Translations under genes and position numbers: made by a program
NCBI RefSeq assembly: GCF_964355755.1
Contig: NC_092671.1
Location: forward strand, 2,524,501 to 2,588,500
Direction of reading: 5' to 3'
Length of the DNA: 64,000 nt
Origin: Antedon mediterranea
Taxonomy: Eukaryota > Echinodermata > Crinoidea > Comatulida > Antedonidae
Shown here: positions 23,113 through 35,310 of the stretch, piece after piece
Numbering within the stretch: the first letter of the stretch is position 1
How the letters are laid out: every line of letters begins with the position of its first letter
The notes under the pieces: generated by a model
The model's database searches: none
Told to the model about the DNA's origin: nothing
The model's input: only the letters and a program-made list of their open reading frames with translations

Positions 23113-23178
23113 AATGACGATGATGATGACGATGATAATGATGATAATGATTAAGTCAATGACAGTGACGATGAAGAT
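23113..23178. repeat. (GAT)n microsatellite
   Basis: gacgatgatgatgacgatgat run. Read on the - strand it gives the hydrophobic Ile/Val ORF of 22969-23244, which is an artefact. Confidence 0.9.
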
Positions 23179-23830
23179 GACAACAACTAGTAATGATGAG
23201 GAGACAAAATAACTATTACTGATGATAACAGTAAAAGTTTGCAATGAGGATCGTAACTAACATTTATAATGATCACAGCCGGCATTAACACAAAAAATAA
23301 AACCAATCTTGCTTACAAACATAAAAATATAAATATTTTTTATGCATGAATTGAGCAATTATTAGTTTTTCTCTAAATTTTCAATACATTTTAAATTGCC
23401 CTAGGGGCAACGATGCCAATTCAATAAAAATCCCCAAAATAGATGAATAAGTCACCACAGACAATAATAGTTTAAATGTCAGTTCAATGGGTTTATCGAA
23501 ACTCATCTGGGTTAAAAACCTATAACACTGCACACCTTGACAGTATTATGTTTTTAAGGATATTCAAGTTGATACAACCAGAAATAATACATAACCATAT
23601 AATAATATAATTTTACAACCTTACAAACACTACCAACACTAGTAAAAACCATAAGTTCACACAAGTCAAGATTCAGAAGGGTAGTGGTTTCTAAATATTC
23701 ATTTTCTATTTATTCTTTGTTATTTCATACGAATCCAGCAGTAAGAAACTCACCAATTACATAATGGATAAACTATTTTATAATTAATTAATTAGATGTT
23801 TTGCCCTACTCTGACGTAATTTGTAAGTAC
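23179..23830. other. gene-free AT-rich stretch
   Basis: Nothing recognised on either strand. Confidence 0.5.
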
Positions 23831-23831
23831 A

Positions 23832-24045
23832 TTTGAGAATACTTGCGAAACAATTCGCAAGTAGTTCTCGGGTGGGACTCAAACCCACTACCTCCAGATC
23901 ACTAGCCTGGCGTTCATACCTCTGACCACCTAAGTACATTTGAGAATACTTGTGAAAAAATTCGCAAGTAGTTCTCGGGTGGGACTCGAACACACTACCT
24001 CCAGATCACTAGCCTGGCGTTCATACCTCTAGACCACCGAGCTTG
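23832..24045 (-). mobile_element. two tandem tRNA-Thr-derived SINE units
   Basis: Two direct copies 107 bp apart (tRNA parts 23867-23930 and 23974-24042, - strand). The right-hand copy folds as a tRNA: acceptor CTCGGTG/CACCCGAG, anticodon stem CCAGG/TCTGG with loop CTAGTGA (anticodon AGT, Thr), T arm GTGGG-TTCGAGT-CCCAC. Each is followed by a tail with a perfect 9-bp hairpin ACTTGCGAA/TTCGCAAGT. Dimeric tRNA heads are common in SINEs. Confidence 0.75.
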
Positions 24046-25594
24046 CGCTGATGGCTAGTGGTTAGAATTATTTTATAATTTATAATTGATTGTGCTTATA
24101 AACTAAGTCTCATTTGAGGAAGTGGGTTGAAAGAGTCGTGAGTTTACAACCCTCAGGACTAGGTCAGGATTGAACATTGGACCCTTTGAAAATTGAAATA
24201 AATTGTTAAATTATGTTGTTGTGTACAACAACACAATAACAATTAACATTATAAGTTTAAAGCTATTAATGTAAATTTCCTCTCATACTATTTTTCATCA
24301 AAGCCTCATATAGATAAATCGGAAGTATACAATGTGTTGCTAAGATCCATCACACTATTACTGTAATATAGAGCAGTCTTCTAGCTCTATACCACAAATC
24401 AATTTTTTTGAAGGTATAGTAATTTTGAAATCGCATATATTGATTTTTTTGGTACTTTTGTAAATGTTAAGAAGAATAATAATATTATTCTATTGTAATG
24501 ATAGTCTAATTAGCACACATGATCCTAATACAGTTTTTTTGTTGTGGATTCAGACACAATGGTTGAAAATCCTTCATATAATACGATCTCCATGGATACT
24601 TTAAAAAAACATCATTTGTAATAGGTACTTCTATACCAATCAATAAGAATGAGCTATACACATATTATTGCAACAATGTGCAATAAATTTGTTACGCAGG
24701 TTACTGATATTCAAGTTAATCAAATTAACATATCACAAACAAAATTCAAAACAGTAGTTTCAAATAACACTAAGCTGTTATTGTTTGATAACATTACTAA
24801 ATAAACACTTGACAAATCTTGATATGTAGGTATAATATGTATAAAAATACTTTTTTTTAAATTTCTACTAAAAATGAAAATAAATAAATTAATTAATTTC
24901 TTCCACATACATTTGGACACTTTGGGTTCTGTTGCTGAGGTATAGTGATCCTTTGCAAAATGTTGGGGGTTTTTTTCTCTACATTTATTTATTTATGCAA
25001 ATACCTTACAATCGTGATTTTAACTTGAAAGTTCAGTATCATACATGATTTATCTAACAAATACAGAGGCCAACTACTAATAATAAGTGATCTATAGAAA
25101 GCCGAGAAGTTTATTAAGAGCAGGAAAGCGTTGCTTGATAATTTTCTGAAAATTGTTCCCGAAATTCATTTGCTTTGATCTACCCGGAGTCAGCCATCAC
25201 GATTTGGTGCAATTAGAAAACATTTATTTATTTCTTCTGAAATATTTAGTTTAAAAAAAAACATTAAGCTGCAGTTCAAACAGGCTGGCTGTACTTCAGA
25301 ATGAAGTCTTTTATTATGCGTTAATAAATGAGATGAGAGTCGTAATCAATATCTTTTGTTAGATTCATGTGAATTATTTTTAAATCGTTGCGTTTGGTAA
25401 TTTTATCATCAATTATTTTCATGATTCTGTCAGTGGCAGCACATAAAATGGTGGTGCACTTAAACTTGAACTAAAAAAAAAATATCTTAAACTACAAAAA
25501 TGTCTTAAATAAAATGATTAAAATTATAAAATATACCATATTTGATACATTTTTTATATCATATTTTGAGGATAGGCACTGAAAAGGGGTTTGA
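24046..25594. other. gene-free region
   Basis: AT-rich, without exon or clear repeat structure by eye. Confidence 0.5.
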
Positions 25595-26033
25595 TCTTGT
25601 TTCTGCTGTAAAGAAAATGAACTTTTGGTATGGAAATTAATTTGAACAATGGTAATTGGTTACATGGCATTCTACACCCAATCCACTGTATTAAGATATT
25701 GACGAATAAACACATTTTTGTTAGAATATTTGTTACACTGACTTAATTTCTTCTAAATTTCTGCTCTCAAATAACTGTTTAAATTAGTGGTTGGTTGCTG
25801 AGGAAAAAAAACATTAATATTACCCAGAATGCATTGTTATCAGGCGGTTAAATGTCAATCAAATAATAGTTTGCATTGCTGCCAAAAACTAACTATAACT
25901 AAACAAATAACCAGTTAAAATGGTTTGGGTGATTTTAACAATTATTTTCATGCTACCATTTTACTGGTTATTGAAATCAGGGTTAATTTATTCACGGTTA
26001 ATAATCGGTTACTTTTTGCAGCAGAAACAGGTT
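25595..26033. mobile_element. short relative of the 5261-6180 element
   Basis: Left end CTTGTTTCTGCTGTAAAG, right end GCAGCAGAAACAGG; the interior has taaccagttaaaatgg and ggttaataatcggttac, like the larger element. Ends are diverged and the target duplication is not clear. Confidence 0.6.
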
Positions 26034-28915
26034 CACAGAGCTCTTAAACAAGGCCTTGGCACATAAAGGTGTTGTGGTCGTGGAAAGTTCACTGGTAAAT
26101 CAAATGCGTTTATGATTTCTTGTGTCATTAAACATCTGTGCAATATACATAAAAACATAACTTGTGTTAAACTGTGAAACTCACACCTGCCATTGTTCAA
26201 CATAATTAAATTTTGTTATTAAACTATATAAGTATATGTGGAACAATAAAATAATTATGTTTGTTTGTTTATTTTCTACACAAAATACAATGACTTTTAT
26301 GTTAAAATACAATTTGTTTTTGTGAAATTATATGTGTGTTAACAGATGGCATCAGCTAAACGTTACAATTTGACAATAACAGAAATGTTGGCTTAAATGG
26401 TACTCCAACCAAATATTGGCCCAACATGATATCAGATATTGACAATGATATCACTAGATCAACAAACTTAAATTTATTAATCTTAAAATTAGTTTTTAAT
26501 TGGTACACACACTATTAATTTGGTTAAATCTGATTTAAATAATGTAATTAGATAATTTATTTATTTAAACAGGAATAAGGTCAAGGGTTTGACAATCAAA
26601 ATATCAGTAGCACACCTGACCTTATAATTGATTCATTAATAGCCATCAGCATTTAATTAATATTCATAAATATCTAGTGTCACAGCCATCTTTCCACCGT
26701 TGTAACATTTCAACGTTCTTGCTTTGTCGGCAAGCTCATATTGATCCATCGTTTATAAAAGCCAATGAAAATATTTTGCTTTAATTTGGTCAGAAGGGAT
26801 TTAACATGCTTATGAATAAACACAATAGTTGTTGATTTTGTTTTCTCGGAAGGCATTTATGTACAATGTTATGAACACACACAACAGCTAAATGTCGATT
26901 TTGTGATGAATATATACAATATACAACACCCAAATGTTGATTTCGTCATGAATTAACACAATAGCTGTTAATTTTCTGAAACCTATTAGGAGTATGGGTA
27001 ACAATATTAGGTCAACTATTTTCTTTGACCTCTCTGTGACCTGAATGAATAACATAATAAGAAATTGGTCTAGAATTAGAAAGTTAGATTTCTATGTTCC
27101 TGAGTACAAATGGTTTACTGATTAGATTACTGTAGGAAAAAACTGACTTAACTACTGTTACTAAAAAAAGTAAAGAAAGTAAAATATTATAGAGGGCAGT
27201 ACACTTGATAAATTCATACTCTGAATGAAGAAAGTAAGGATGTGTATAAAATAATAATCAAATTTAAAAATATGAAAATCTGCCAAAAACAAGCTATCCG
27301 AAGGACAAACAAACAAACAATGAAATGTCGAGATGATGAATGGTTGAGTTAGGCCTATGTGGTTTAAAAATGCCGAAAAAAGATCGTAAATATACCAAAT
27401 GCAATTGATGTGATGCTATTAAAGTTTCTATCGCAATATAATGCAAAATCTTGTGTAAATTGTGATATGAACCTGGTGAATCCTGGACCGCGCTGAATTT
27501 CGGTGGATCATTAGCGCAAGTTAACCCTCCAAATAAATTACAATGCAATTTCCGGGGCCTACACGTACATATTCTTATAAATGTTTTTACCAAGACAAAA
27601 CCATGGTGGTGCTATTTTATTATGTTGGTCCAGATGGGTAGTTGGGCCGCGGTTTTGTCCCGGGAACCAAAATAAAAAGCGGATCGCTGATCTAAAATAT
27701 ATTCTGTAAAGCAGACTTTCAGGTTGGCCACTACATGTGGCTTTAGAGTAATAACGCTGAGAGTAATATATGATAATATTTTTATTTCTCAGGTGAATGA
27801 ATCTCACAAAAAGCATACTCACTCAAACGTGCATTTACCTACAATAACATGTGACAGTACTACAAATGATTTGTAAAGTAGACAATCAAGAAGTCTTATT
27901 ATCTCTATTGGTTCACAAAGCATTGGCATTGACCTATTTACCATCAAACCTCTTTCATTTTATGTATCCTTCAACTTCAATATTGACAAATCTACAATGT
28001 TGTCGGATGTTAATGAATACTAGTTTTAATTGATGATGATTATAGCTATGTTGTTTATTTATTAAAACACTCTGTATATAAATAGATTTTATGCATACGA
28101 AGACTGACTGTTTGACGTGATTGGTAAAAACTTCTGACATTTTATATTTACTAATTTTATTTAATTTTTATTGATGAATTTTATATCAAGACTATATTGC
28201 AATCAAGTTGACAGATCATTAGGAAATATAGAAATTTTGGCACTGGGAATGTTAGATGAAGATGAGTAATTCAATTAAAATCCCACGGGATAAGGTCAAG
28301 GGTAACTAAAAAAAGGTACAACATTTATCTGTCGCCACAGATTTGATATCTGTATTGTTATGTAAACAGTCCAGCTGGGATTCTGATGAAGTATCAATGC
28401 TATTTCTACGAATGATTATTACCTCATAATTGTAGTATTTTGCTGAGTAAATGCCCATTGAAGAAGTTTATAGTATGTCCCTGGTGATCTTAATGCTAAA
28501 TATAACAATTCATAACCCAGAAGATTAATAATAAAGAGAGACAGAGAGATTCATATTATTAAATCCAACACCCTGAATATATATACTGATTCTGTGTTTT
28601 CAAATTTGAGTTGATTAAAAAGTTTTAGCTTTTATTTCTCTCCATTAAAATTTGTTTAATAAAAAAAAAAACACAAGCGAACAAGAACTTTCTGATTGCA
28701 TAAGAATATTTAAAAAATGGACCATAAAACACAGACATGGTTGGACATGACTTCAAACTAATGTATCTGATTAGAGGATTGAATTTGAACCCAGATATTG
28801 TCCTACTTTTTAATTACATTTTGTATATAAAAATAGAAAACAGACTTCTTAATTTTTCTATATTTATTCTCAAAACAAATTATAAATGATGAGAGGAAAC
28901 TAAATATAAATTAAA
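26034..28915. other. gene-free region with a GC-richer island
   Basis: 27480-27740 is less AT-rich (ggccgcggttttgtcccggg) and has overlapping - strand ORFs without supporting splice sites. It may be a decayed repeat or a regulatory or first-exon region; I cannot tell. The rest shows nothing. Confidence 0.45.
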
Positions 28916-30135
28916 CTAGATTTGAACTCGTCACTACGGACGAGTTAGGTTATCCGCAGTGCAAAAGCCACGTGCACGTCATACGTTAGAATAGTGCGCG
29001 CAAAAAAATAAAACGATTATGGCATTGAAAAATGTTAGTGCGCTCTCTATGTTGCGTCGCGTCTAAGTATATACGGTATAACACTATATACTGTATACGT
29101 ACTACATACAGTGCAGAATAGTTGAAAATAAGTGACCAAAGTTATTGACGCATTTGAACATGATGACGTCATCATAATTTTTAAAATGGTGGATCATGCG
29201 AAAGGTAATTGATTGATCTAGACAATATAAAAAAATTGAGTGAAATGGAATAAGGATAAGTAGAGATGCGCTCTATTAAATTAACGAGCTATGACGAAAG
29301 AGAAAAAAATCCTATATTTTATATTCGGGTGGCCATACGATGACGTCACAATGTCTGGTTAGCCATATCAATGCATGATTCAAGAAAAACAACTCATCTA
29401 CTTCCAGAATCTGAAATTTTAAATATTTTCACCTCGGAGTTTAGAATCTATGACTTTTTAAAAAAAGGCATAATTTTCACAAATTTTTGAACTTTTTCAT
29501 CAAAAACGCGCACAAATTGTTCAATTCTACGTGCTCGTATGACGTGATTTTAAGTCGAAATTGATTGAAAATTGGTAAATGTACTAGAAAAAGCTGAAAA
29601 AACAAAAATCAAGCAAAAAAAAGATGTTTTTGCGCTACGTGCGCACGCGCGCGTAAAAAATATGCGCACGCGTGGGAATTTTTGAAATGCTCAAAATGAC
29701 CTGAAACGCGTAGAAAGTTGATTAGAAATGAATTTTTCGCAATTTGAAATTTTAAACGCGCGTGCGCGCGTAACTTTATGTCAAACATGCCATTTTTAAT
29801 CCATAGAAAGTTTGCCCTTGATATGACTTAAATGTTCACCAAGTGTCATTACAAAATGACTTTTGCTTTTTAGTCTATGTTAAATACGCGAAATTCATAA
29901 AATCGTGCGTAGCTTACGCTGCGAGACTCTAAAGTAAAAAAACGAGCTGTCCTGCACTTCTACAGATAGAGGTAAATCTTCTGACAAAGTTATACGATGT
30001 AATGTTGATCAGAATTTGAGATACACGTGACACAAAATTTTGGGAAAGAAAGAAGAATAACATAGAAAAAAAAAAAAAAAAAAAAGATCCTGACAATAAC
30101 AAGAGGTTATCCGCCAAGAGCGGATAACCAATTAA
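28916..30135 (-). mobile_element. Helitron/Helentron-like non-autonomous element, copy 1
   Basis: Read on the - strand, the 3' end has hairpin AACTCGTCCGTAGTGACGAGTT, five bases, then CTAG followed by T, the Helitron CTRR|T pattern. The inverted words GGTTATCCGC lie at the far end (30130) and just inside the hairpin at the near end, i.e. asymmetric terminal inverted repeats as in Helentrons; a second hairpin GGTTATCCGC/GCGGATAACC closes the far end. The interior is full of alternating cgcgcg words and ATF/CREB-like TGACGTCA palindromes. No Rep/helicase ORF. Confidence 0.75.
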
Positions 30136-30787
30136 ATAAATTGCACGCAATATCAAATTATAAATTTTTGAGAAAATTAGTTAATTTATTTATTACATTT
30201 ATTTATGGTACAATATTAATTACACTGACTTGTACTGATCTACATGAAAATACATGTTACGTACACCCTGTGGGTAAGTTTAACCTCTATGAAAGATTTA
30301 TTTAGGCAACTCAAAATGTGTCAATCACTCACTGATTAGACAGATTAATGCGTAAGGCCAAATAAAAACATTTTTTTTATTTTTTTTACTAATACTGTAG
30401 CTATTTTTCAGTAAAAAAATTTGAAAAAAATGAATGAATACATTTTCTATTAAAATTGTATTCAATATCGTAATAATTTAAAAAATGAGAAGACAAATTT
30501 GTACAGTTCTTACAAACGGAACACAATGTGGGAAGAAAAAATAATATATACATAGACATCATAATATCTACAACTTTTTTTACAATATATTGTGTTGTAT
30601 TTTAGTTAAGTTAAGTTAACGATATCTTATAATATAGGAAAATGCCCGATGTAAAAATCCCAGCTCTACAATCTGAATTCAATTAAGTTATCTAGACAAT
30701 TTATAATGTTTGTCCAATAAACAACTGATTTCAAAAACTTTTTTGATATGAACTCAACTATTATGAAACTATTTAAATGTTTATTTA
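30136..30787. other. gene-free AT-rich stretch
   Basis: Homopolymer-rich, no gene seen. Confidence 0.5.
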
Positions 30788-31056
30788 AGCCTGGTTTCCA
30801 TAAAATCGCTACACGACAGAGCGTAGCGATTCTATGGAAACGCTAGAATTTATCAGAGATCTAGTACGCGAGTGCTAAATATTCTTTGGTACGCGTATGC
30901 GATTCTTCGCCGACACAATCGGCAAATTTCAACCATGTTCAACTTTGCCGATTGTGACTGCGATGAATCGGGGAGCCTTCCCGATTGTGTCGGCGACATC
31001 TGCGCGTGTAGCGATTTTAATGGAAACGCTGTAGCGATTTTAATGGAAACCAGGCT
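30788..31056. mobile_element. Harbinger-type MITE (269 bp)
   Basis: TIRs AGCCTGGTTTCCAT and ATGGAAACCAGGCT, flanked by TTA (30785-30787 and 31057-31059). The interior has a second inverted pair around gccgacacaatcggc / ccgattgtgtcggcg. The ORF 30872-31060 lies entirely inside it and is not a gene. A decayed relative is at about 36722-36815. Confidence 0.9.
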
Positions 31057-32603
31057 TTAGAGGACACCCCTATTAAGGGAAAATACAGTGAAACCCCTGA
31101 CTAAACCAACTCTTAGTGTCCCTTATTTATCTCATTGGAAAGTACTTAAGTCCCGAAGCTCTACGATTAATAGGTGTTGTACTGTATTATACTAGAGAAA
31201 CTGAAGTAGAATATTAGGAAAAAAAACTCAATAATGAATACAATATACAGTGAAAAGCAACATCAAATAAAGGGCACTGCAGATTAAACACTTCACATTG
31301 AATAATTGCACAATAGGTCTATTAAATGTTAAAGGTAAACAATTTTACAGCAACGTTCAAGAATAAATGGGAAAGTCACCATAATTGTAATAAAATAACT
31401 AGTTAAAGCTAACATAAGTTTAGTTAATGTTCAGTGCTAGTTCCACAAAGGTTTTATCGACAACTAGTTAGTTACTAGTTCTATGAAAATCTATTTATTT
31501 TTCATGTTAATTACTATTGTATTAGGCCTATTTTTTCCTCATGATAATGTTATTTTTAGATGTTTATGTTTGGTTAATCTGTATAATTTGCATTGTTCAT
31601 ACGGTACTATTGAAACATAAGTATATGTACACTTATTATTTTCAAACTATAATTGTTTTATCTTCAAATGTTTAATATTTTGGTGAATATTACAATTAAT
31701 AATACTTTAATTAGAAATATGTAATTGTTGTATAAATTTAGTTAAACATATTTGCAACTGTACAGTATTACATTTTAAAATTTTCAAGAAAATGAGTAAG
31801 AGAGGTATACATGATGAAATAAATGTCGTAGGTCACATGCCCAGAAAAGTACATAATAGCCATAGAAAGTACATACGCATGTTTCAAGAATGTTAAACAT
31901 TAAAGAAGCATTTAATGTAGGCCATAGACATGGATCTACCTGCATAGTAATCGGCCTAATTCTGTTGGTAGACCCACTTTCTCTCCACTTTCCATACCCA
32001 TGGGCTCAAAACGTAACTGCTTGGGTGGGCTAAGTTACGCATGATTGACAGTATCTAATTGAAATTATTATTATTAGAAAAACGTTTAACTAATTGTCAT
32101 TTCTGCGATAAGTTAAACCGAGGAATTAAGCAGAAACTAATATTTGGAATTCCATTTTGACTCCTTGAGTAGAGTAAATAATGTTTGTTCACGTTATGGG
32201 GTATTGTGGAACCAACCTGTATGGAACATCTAACAAAAACATTCTAATTTATTTGATCCAGTTACTGATTTCAGAATTAATAAAAGACTGCGAGTCTTTT
32301 ATTCTATTTTTAAAATTAAATTAAAGTTGGTATTTCAAATCAATTATATAAGTATCATCTTCTAATATTTTTTTTCTTTGTAAGGTTAATTCAGTCCAAT
32401 TTAATTTTTACATAAATATTTTACTATAAAAACAATAAATTAAATCATTTTACGGTACAATTAAAATATGTATTTTTGTGATTATCAGTAATTTACAGTA
32501 GGTTTATATACACAAAAAGCATAATTAATAATACAGTAATAATGGCCTATACTTATCTAAGCTTAGACACACTACAGTAATTGTGTTGTACTAGTTTTAG
32601 CTA
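31057..32603. other. gene-free region
   Basis: Begins with a short piece of the GGGACACC-type repeat (31060-31135); the rest is AT-rich with nothing recognised. Confidence 0.5.
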
Positions 32604-32675
32604 GCCCCAGTTGTCTAATGGTTAGGACATTTGCATATCAAGCAGAAGGTTCCGGGTTCGAGTCTCGGTTGGGGA
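32604..32675 (+). tRNA. tRNA-like gene, anticodon ATC (Asp codon GAT)
   Basis: A complete 72-nt cloverleaf: acceptor GCCCCAG/TTGGGGA with a mismatch only at pair 1, D arm GTCT-AATGGTTA-GGAC, anticodon arm TTTGC-ATATCAA-GCAGA, 5-nt variable loop, T arm CCGGG-TTCGAGT-CTCGG. A and B boxes are good. Eukaryotic tRNA-Asp normally uses GTC, so the ATC anticodon and open first pair suggest a pseudogene or the head of a SINE, though the stems are otherwise intact. Confidence 0.65.
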
Positions 32676-33362
32676 AAATTTGTCTCATTCTTACAGATTT
32701 CCTCATCTTTATCGTTTTAAATTAATTAATATTCTAAAATTAATTTTCTATGCCTGATGTGTGTATAATATTAATTATAGATATACAGATTTGTTGTGGG
32801 TTGCATTCATCAATTTATTCCTAAGTTGACTAGTTTCCAAAATGCATGTATCAATGTTAATATAACATGCCCTTTAATATTAATTATAAATAAATGCCAG
32901 TACATTCATTACTGCACAACACAACAATTTAATGGACCTCTATTTACTTACTACAATACAGATAGTTATAATATGTACTGTATGGCATCAATTAATGACA
33001 TATGGTGATATGGCCTAAAATATATATATATATGCAGATATTGTACATTACTACAAAACACAATTATAATGTACCATAAGTTCTGATGTAGACTAGTTAG
33101 TATTCGTAGCATCTATATTATATAGATATCAAGTGACATGCTCATAACATTAATTGTGACATTCCAGTTGTATTCACTGTATAGAACACAGATAAACAAA
33201 ATGTACCTTTAAGTTCATAGACTAATTAAGTAGTATGCATAGAATAGACAAACAAACAAGTATGCATAGCATCTACAGTATATCAGTAACAGAGAGATGT
33301 GCCCTACAATACTAATTATAAATAAATTACTGTGGGGTTATATAACAAAAACATTATTTTAC

Positions 33363-33443
33363 CTTTGATGAAACATTTTCAAATAATGTTTGTGATCCAA
33401 GCCAAAACTCTACAAACACATCATCCGCATCAATAAAATCCAT
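33363..33443 (-). CDS. possible first coding exon on the - strand
   Basis: ATG at 33443 (context atcATGG) opens 27 codons ending at AAG|GTAAAA. The peptide is acidic (MDFIDADDVFVEFW) with purine-first codon bias of the kind expected in coding DNA. The phase 0 end matches the phase 0 start of the C1 exon at 20793, so it could be the first exon of that gene across a 12.6-kb intron; this is inference. The + strand is also open here for about 30 codons, which weakens the call. Confidence 0.38.
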
Positions 33444-33512
33444 GATGTTAAAATTCCAAAGCTAAATACTTTCATTTGATGTAGTAATACTAAAGCTATT
33501 TATGGAGAGCAC

Positions 33513-33560
33513 ATGCTTTCATTCTCAGCTATACTACTTCTACTACCGTCACTCAATTGT
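33513..33560 (+). CDS. possible signal-peptide exon
   Basis: ATG at 33513 encodes MLSFSAILLLLPSLNC, a textbook signal-peptide shape, directly followed by donor GTAAGT at 33561. It starts only 70 bp from the opposing ATG of the - strand candidate, too close for two separate promoters, so probably at most one of the two is real. No partner exon was found. Confidence 0.28.
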
Positions 33561-35208
33561 GTAAGTACTTTGATGAATTATAAAACAAATCTTGAAGCAT
33601 AGTTTGTTACGGTATTATGCACTTCTTTTGTCAGACACTTTACTTAAGTTCTTGCGGTAATACACACACAAGGTCGTAGTCTACGACACATATCCCCCAC
33701 AAACACAAATGTCAGCTATCAACATGGCATATAAATTATTTTTAATAGCACACCATTTAAATTTCCTGAATACATTAAGTAATTTAAACGTGGTTAAACC
33801 AATCAGTGGCCTTCTCAGATGTAATTCAAGCAGTATGCTCTAACCTGTTAAATTGTACTTTCAGAAAGCGACCTGAGGTTTAGAAATTTATTAGTCGGAA
33901 ATAATTGTTAAATATGATTATTGTAAAAATAATATAAATATAATAAGAATGATTCATAATCTAATGAAACGGATTAAAAAATGTGTATGAATAATTTATT
34001 TAAAGAACACCTCATTTATAAAGGCTAAATTTAAAATAGAGTTATAGCAAACCGAACCAAGCACTCTAAGCATGTCAAACACCAAGCAACTGTGCCACAA
34101 TCTGTTATAATCTATTATAATTATTATTATGATTATATTTTGATTTCAATAATATAACTTAATCTTTAAAACTCTAAAATAATTATTTCAGTTAGTTTAA
34201 CTTATTTCAATTTCATTGTTATCATTTTTAATGTATCTGATAATTGATACTGAATAAACTCTAACTACTAAAATCAATAAATTATGATAAATGAAGTAGA
34301 ACATTATCTGTAAATCGGAAAAATAAACTGCATAAGTGTACACAAAATTGTACAGGTTAATTACAACTATCACATTATATAAAAAACATTCACACGCAAA
34401 GCTAGATATTAAAATTATCAAACAGGAAACTAAAGAGAAGAACTATCAGAATGGTAGGTCTAACATTTGATAAATAATTAAATTTGGAATCATTATACTT
34501 TAGTTTGCTTATAAGGCTGGGTAAGCAAGTTGTAAAGCTATTCAGTTGAGTAAACACTCCAAGTCCCCAACAACAGACATACATTGATTTACCTGCTGGG
34601 AAAGTGTTACAAACAATTGGACAATCTTTTGTACCGAGGGTTTTCAACTTTCATAGAATTTCTTGTTTAACATACATGTACTCGTTATGAAATGCCTCCT
34701 TTTAACGCCATAGTTTAAGTTCTAACAGCTTGATACTGTAGTAGTCAGTATTTTAAATTATTTTGGTTGTAAGATAATAGAATTGAAAGAAATTGAAAGA
34801 ACAAAACCTCAAATATGTTAATAAATAGAAACTCCCACTTTGATTATGAATGAATGAATAATACTTTTACATTCTAAGCTCTAGTAAATTTTGAACTTTC
34901 GACAAATTAACCACTTAGTTTAACCCAGTGCTTTAAAGTAGAGATACGCCCTGTGGTTGACAATTCATTGTCATCCATGGCCAGCCCATTGAAAGTATGT
35001 ATAGACACTATTGTGGTTCTTTCATTCAAATAAGTGGGAACCCACAACTATATGAATAATAACAGGCACTACAAGTTTAATATTATGCAATATAATTATA
35101 TTGATTACTATATGAACTTAAATATGATAGAAATCATAGCCCTTTCACGTCACCTAACAAGACTCCAGAGTTTACACACATCAGCGTTCTGTATGGTGTG
35201 CTTCTTGG
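33561..35208. other. largely gene-free region
   Basis: Apart from the small candidate exon at 34593-34647, only AT-rich DNA and chance ORFs. Confidence 0.45.
34593..34647 (-). CDS. possible small Cys-containing exon
   Basis: Open in phase 0, 18 codons plus one base, ending CCAGCAG|GTAAAT. The peptide includes KDCPIVCNTFPAG, which looks like part of an extracellular Cys-rich domain. The acceptor (ctatgaaag) is weak. Unrecognised. Confidence 0.22.
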
Positions 35209-35310
35209 TGTGTCTCTGTCTACACTATCAAACTTTATGTGACAACAAAATGTGATGATGTCATATCACTACCATATTTGGGCACATCACACTAGTTTGA
35301 TTGTGCAGCT
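35209..35310. mobile_element. decayed copy of the 136-bp TTA MITE
   Basis: ctgtctacactatcaaactttatgtgac ... actagtttgattgtgcagct: same terminal and internal sequence as 63846-63981 with a shortened interior. Confidence 0.8.

Noticed and set aside
22969-23244. Hydrophobic - strand ORF resembling a transmembrane protein
   Set aside because: Ile/Val run is the complement of a (GAT)n microsatellite.
23784-23993. 69-residue - strand ORF
   Set aside because: Entirely tRNA-derived SINE sequence.
30872-31060. 62-residue + ORF with several Cys and Asp
   Set aside because: Wholly inside a MITE with perfect ends.
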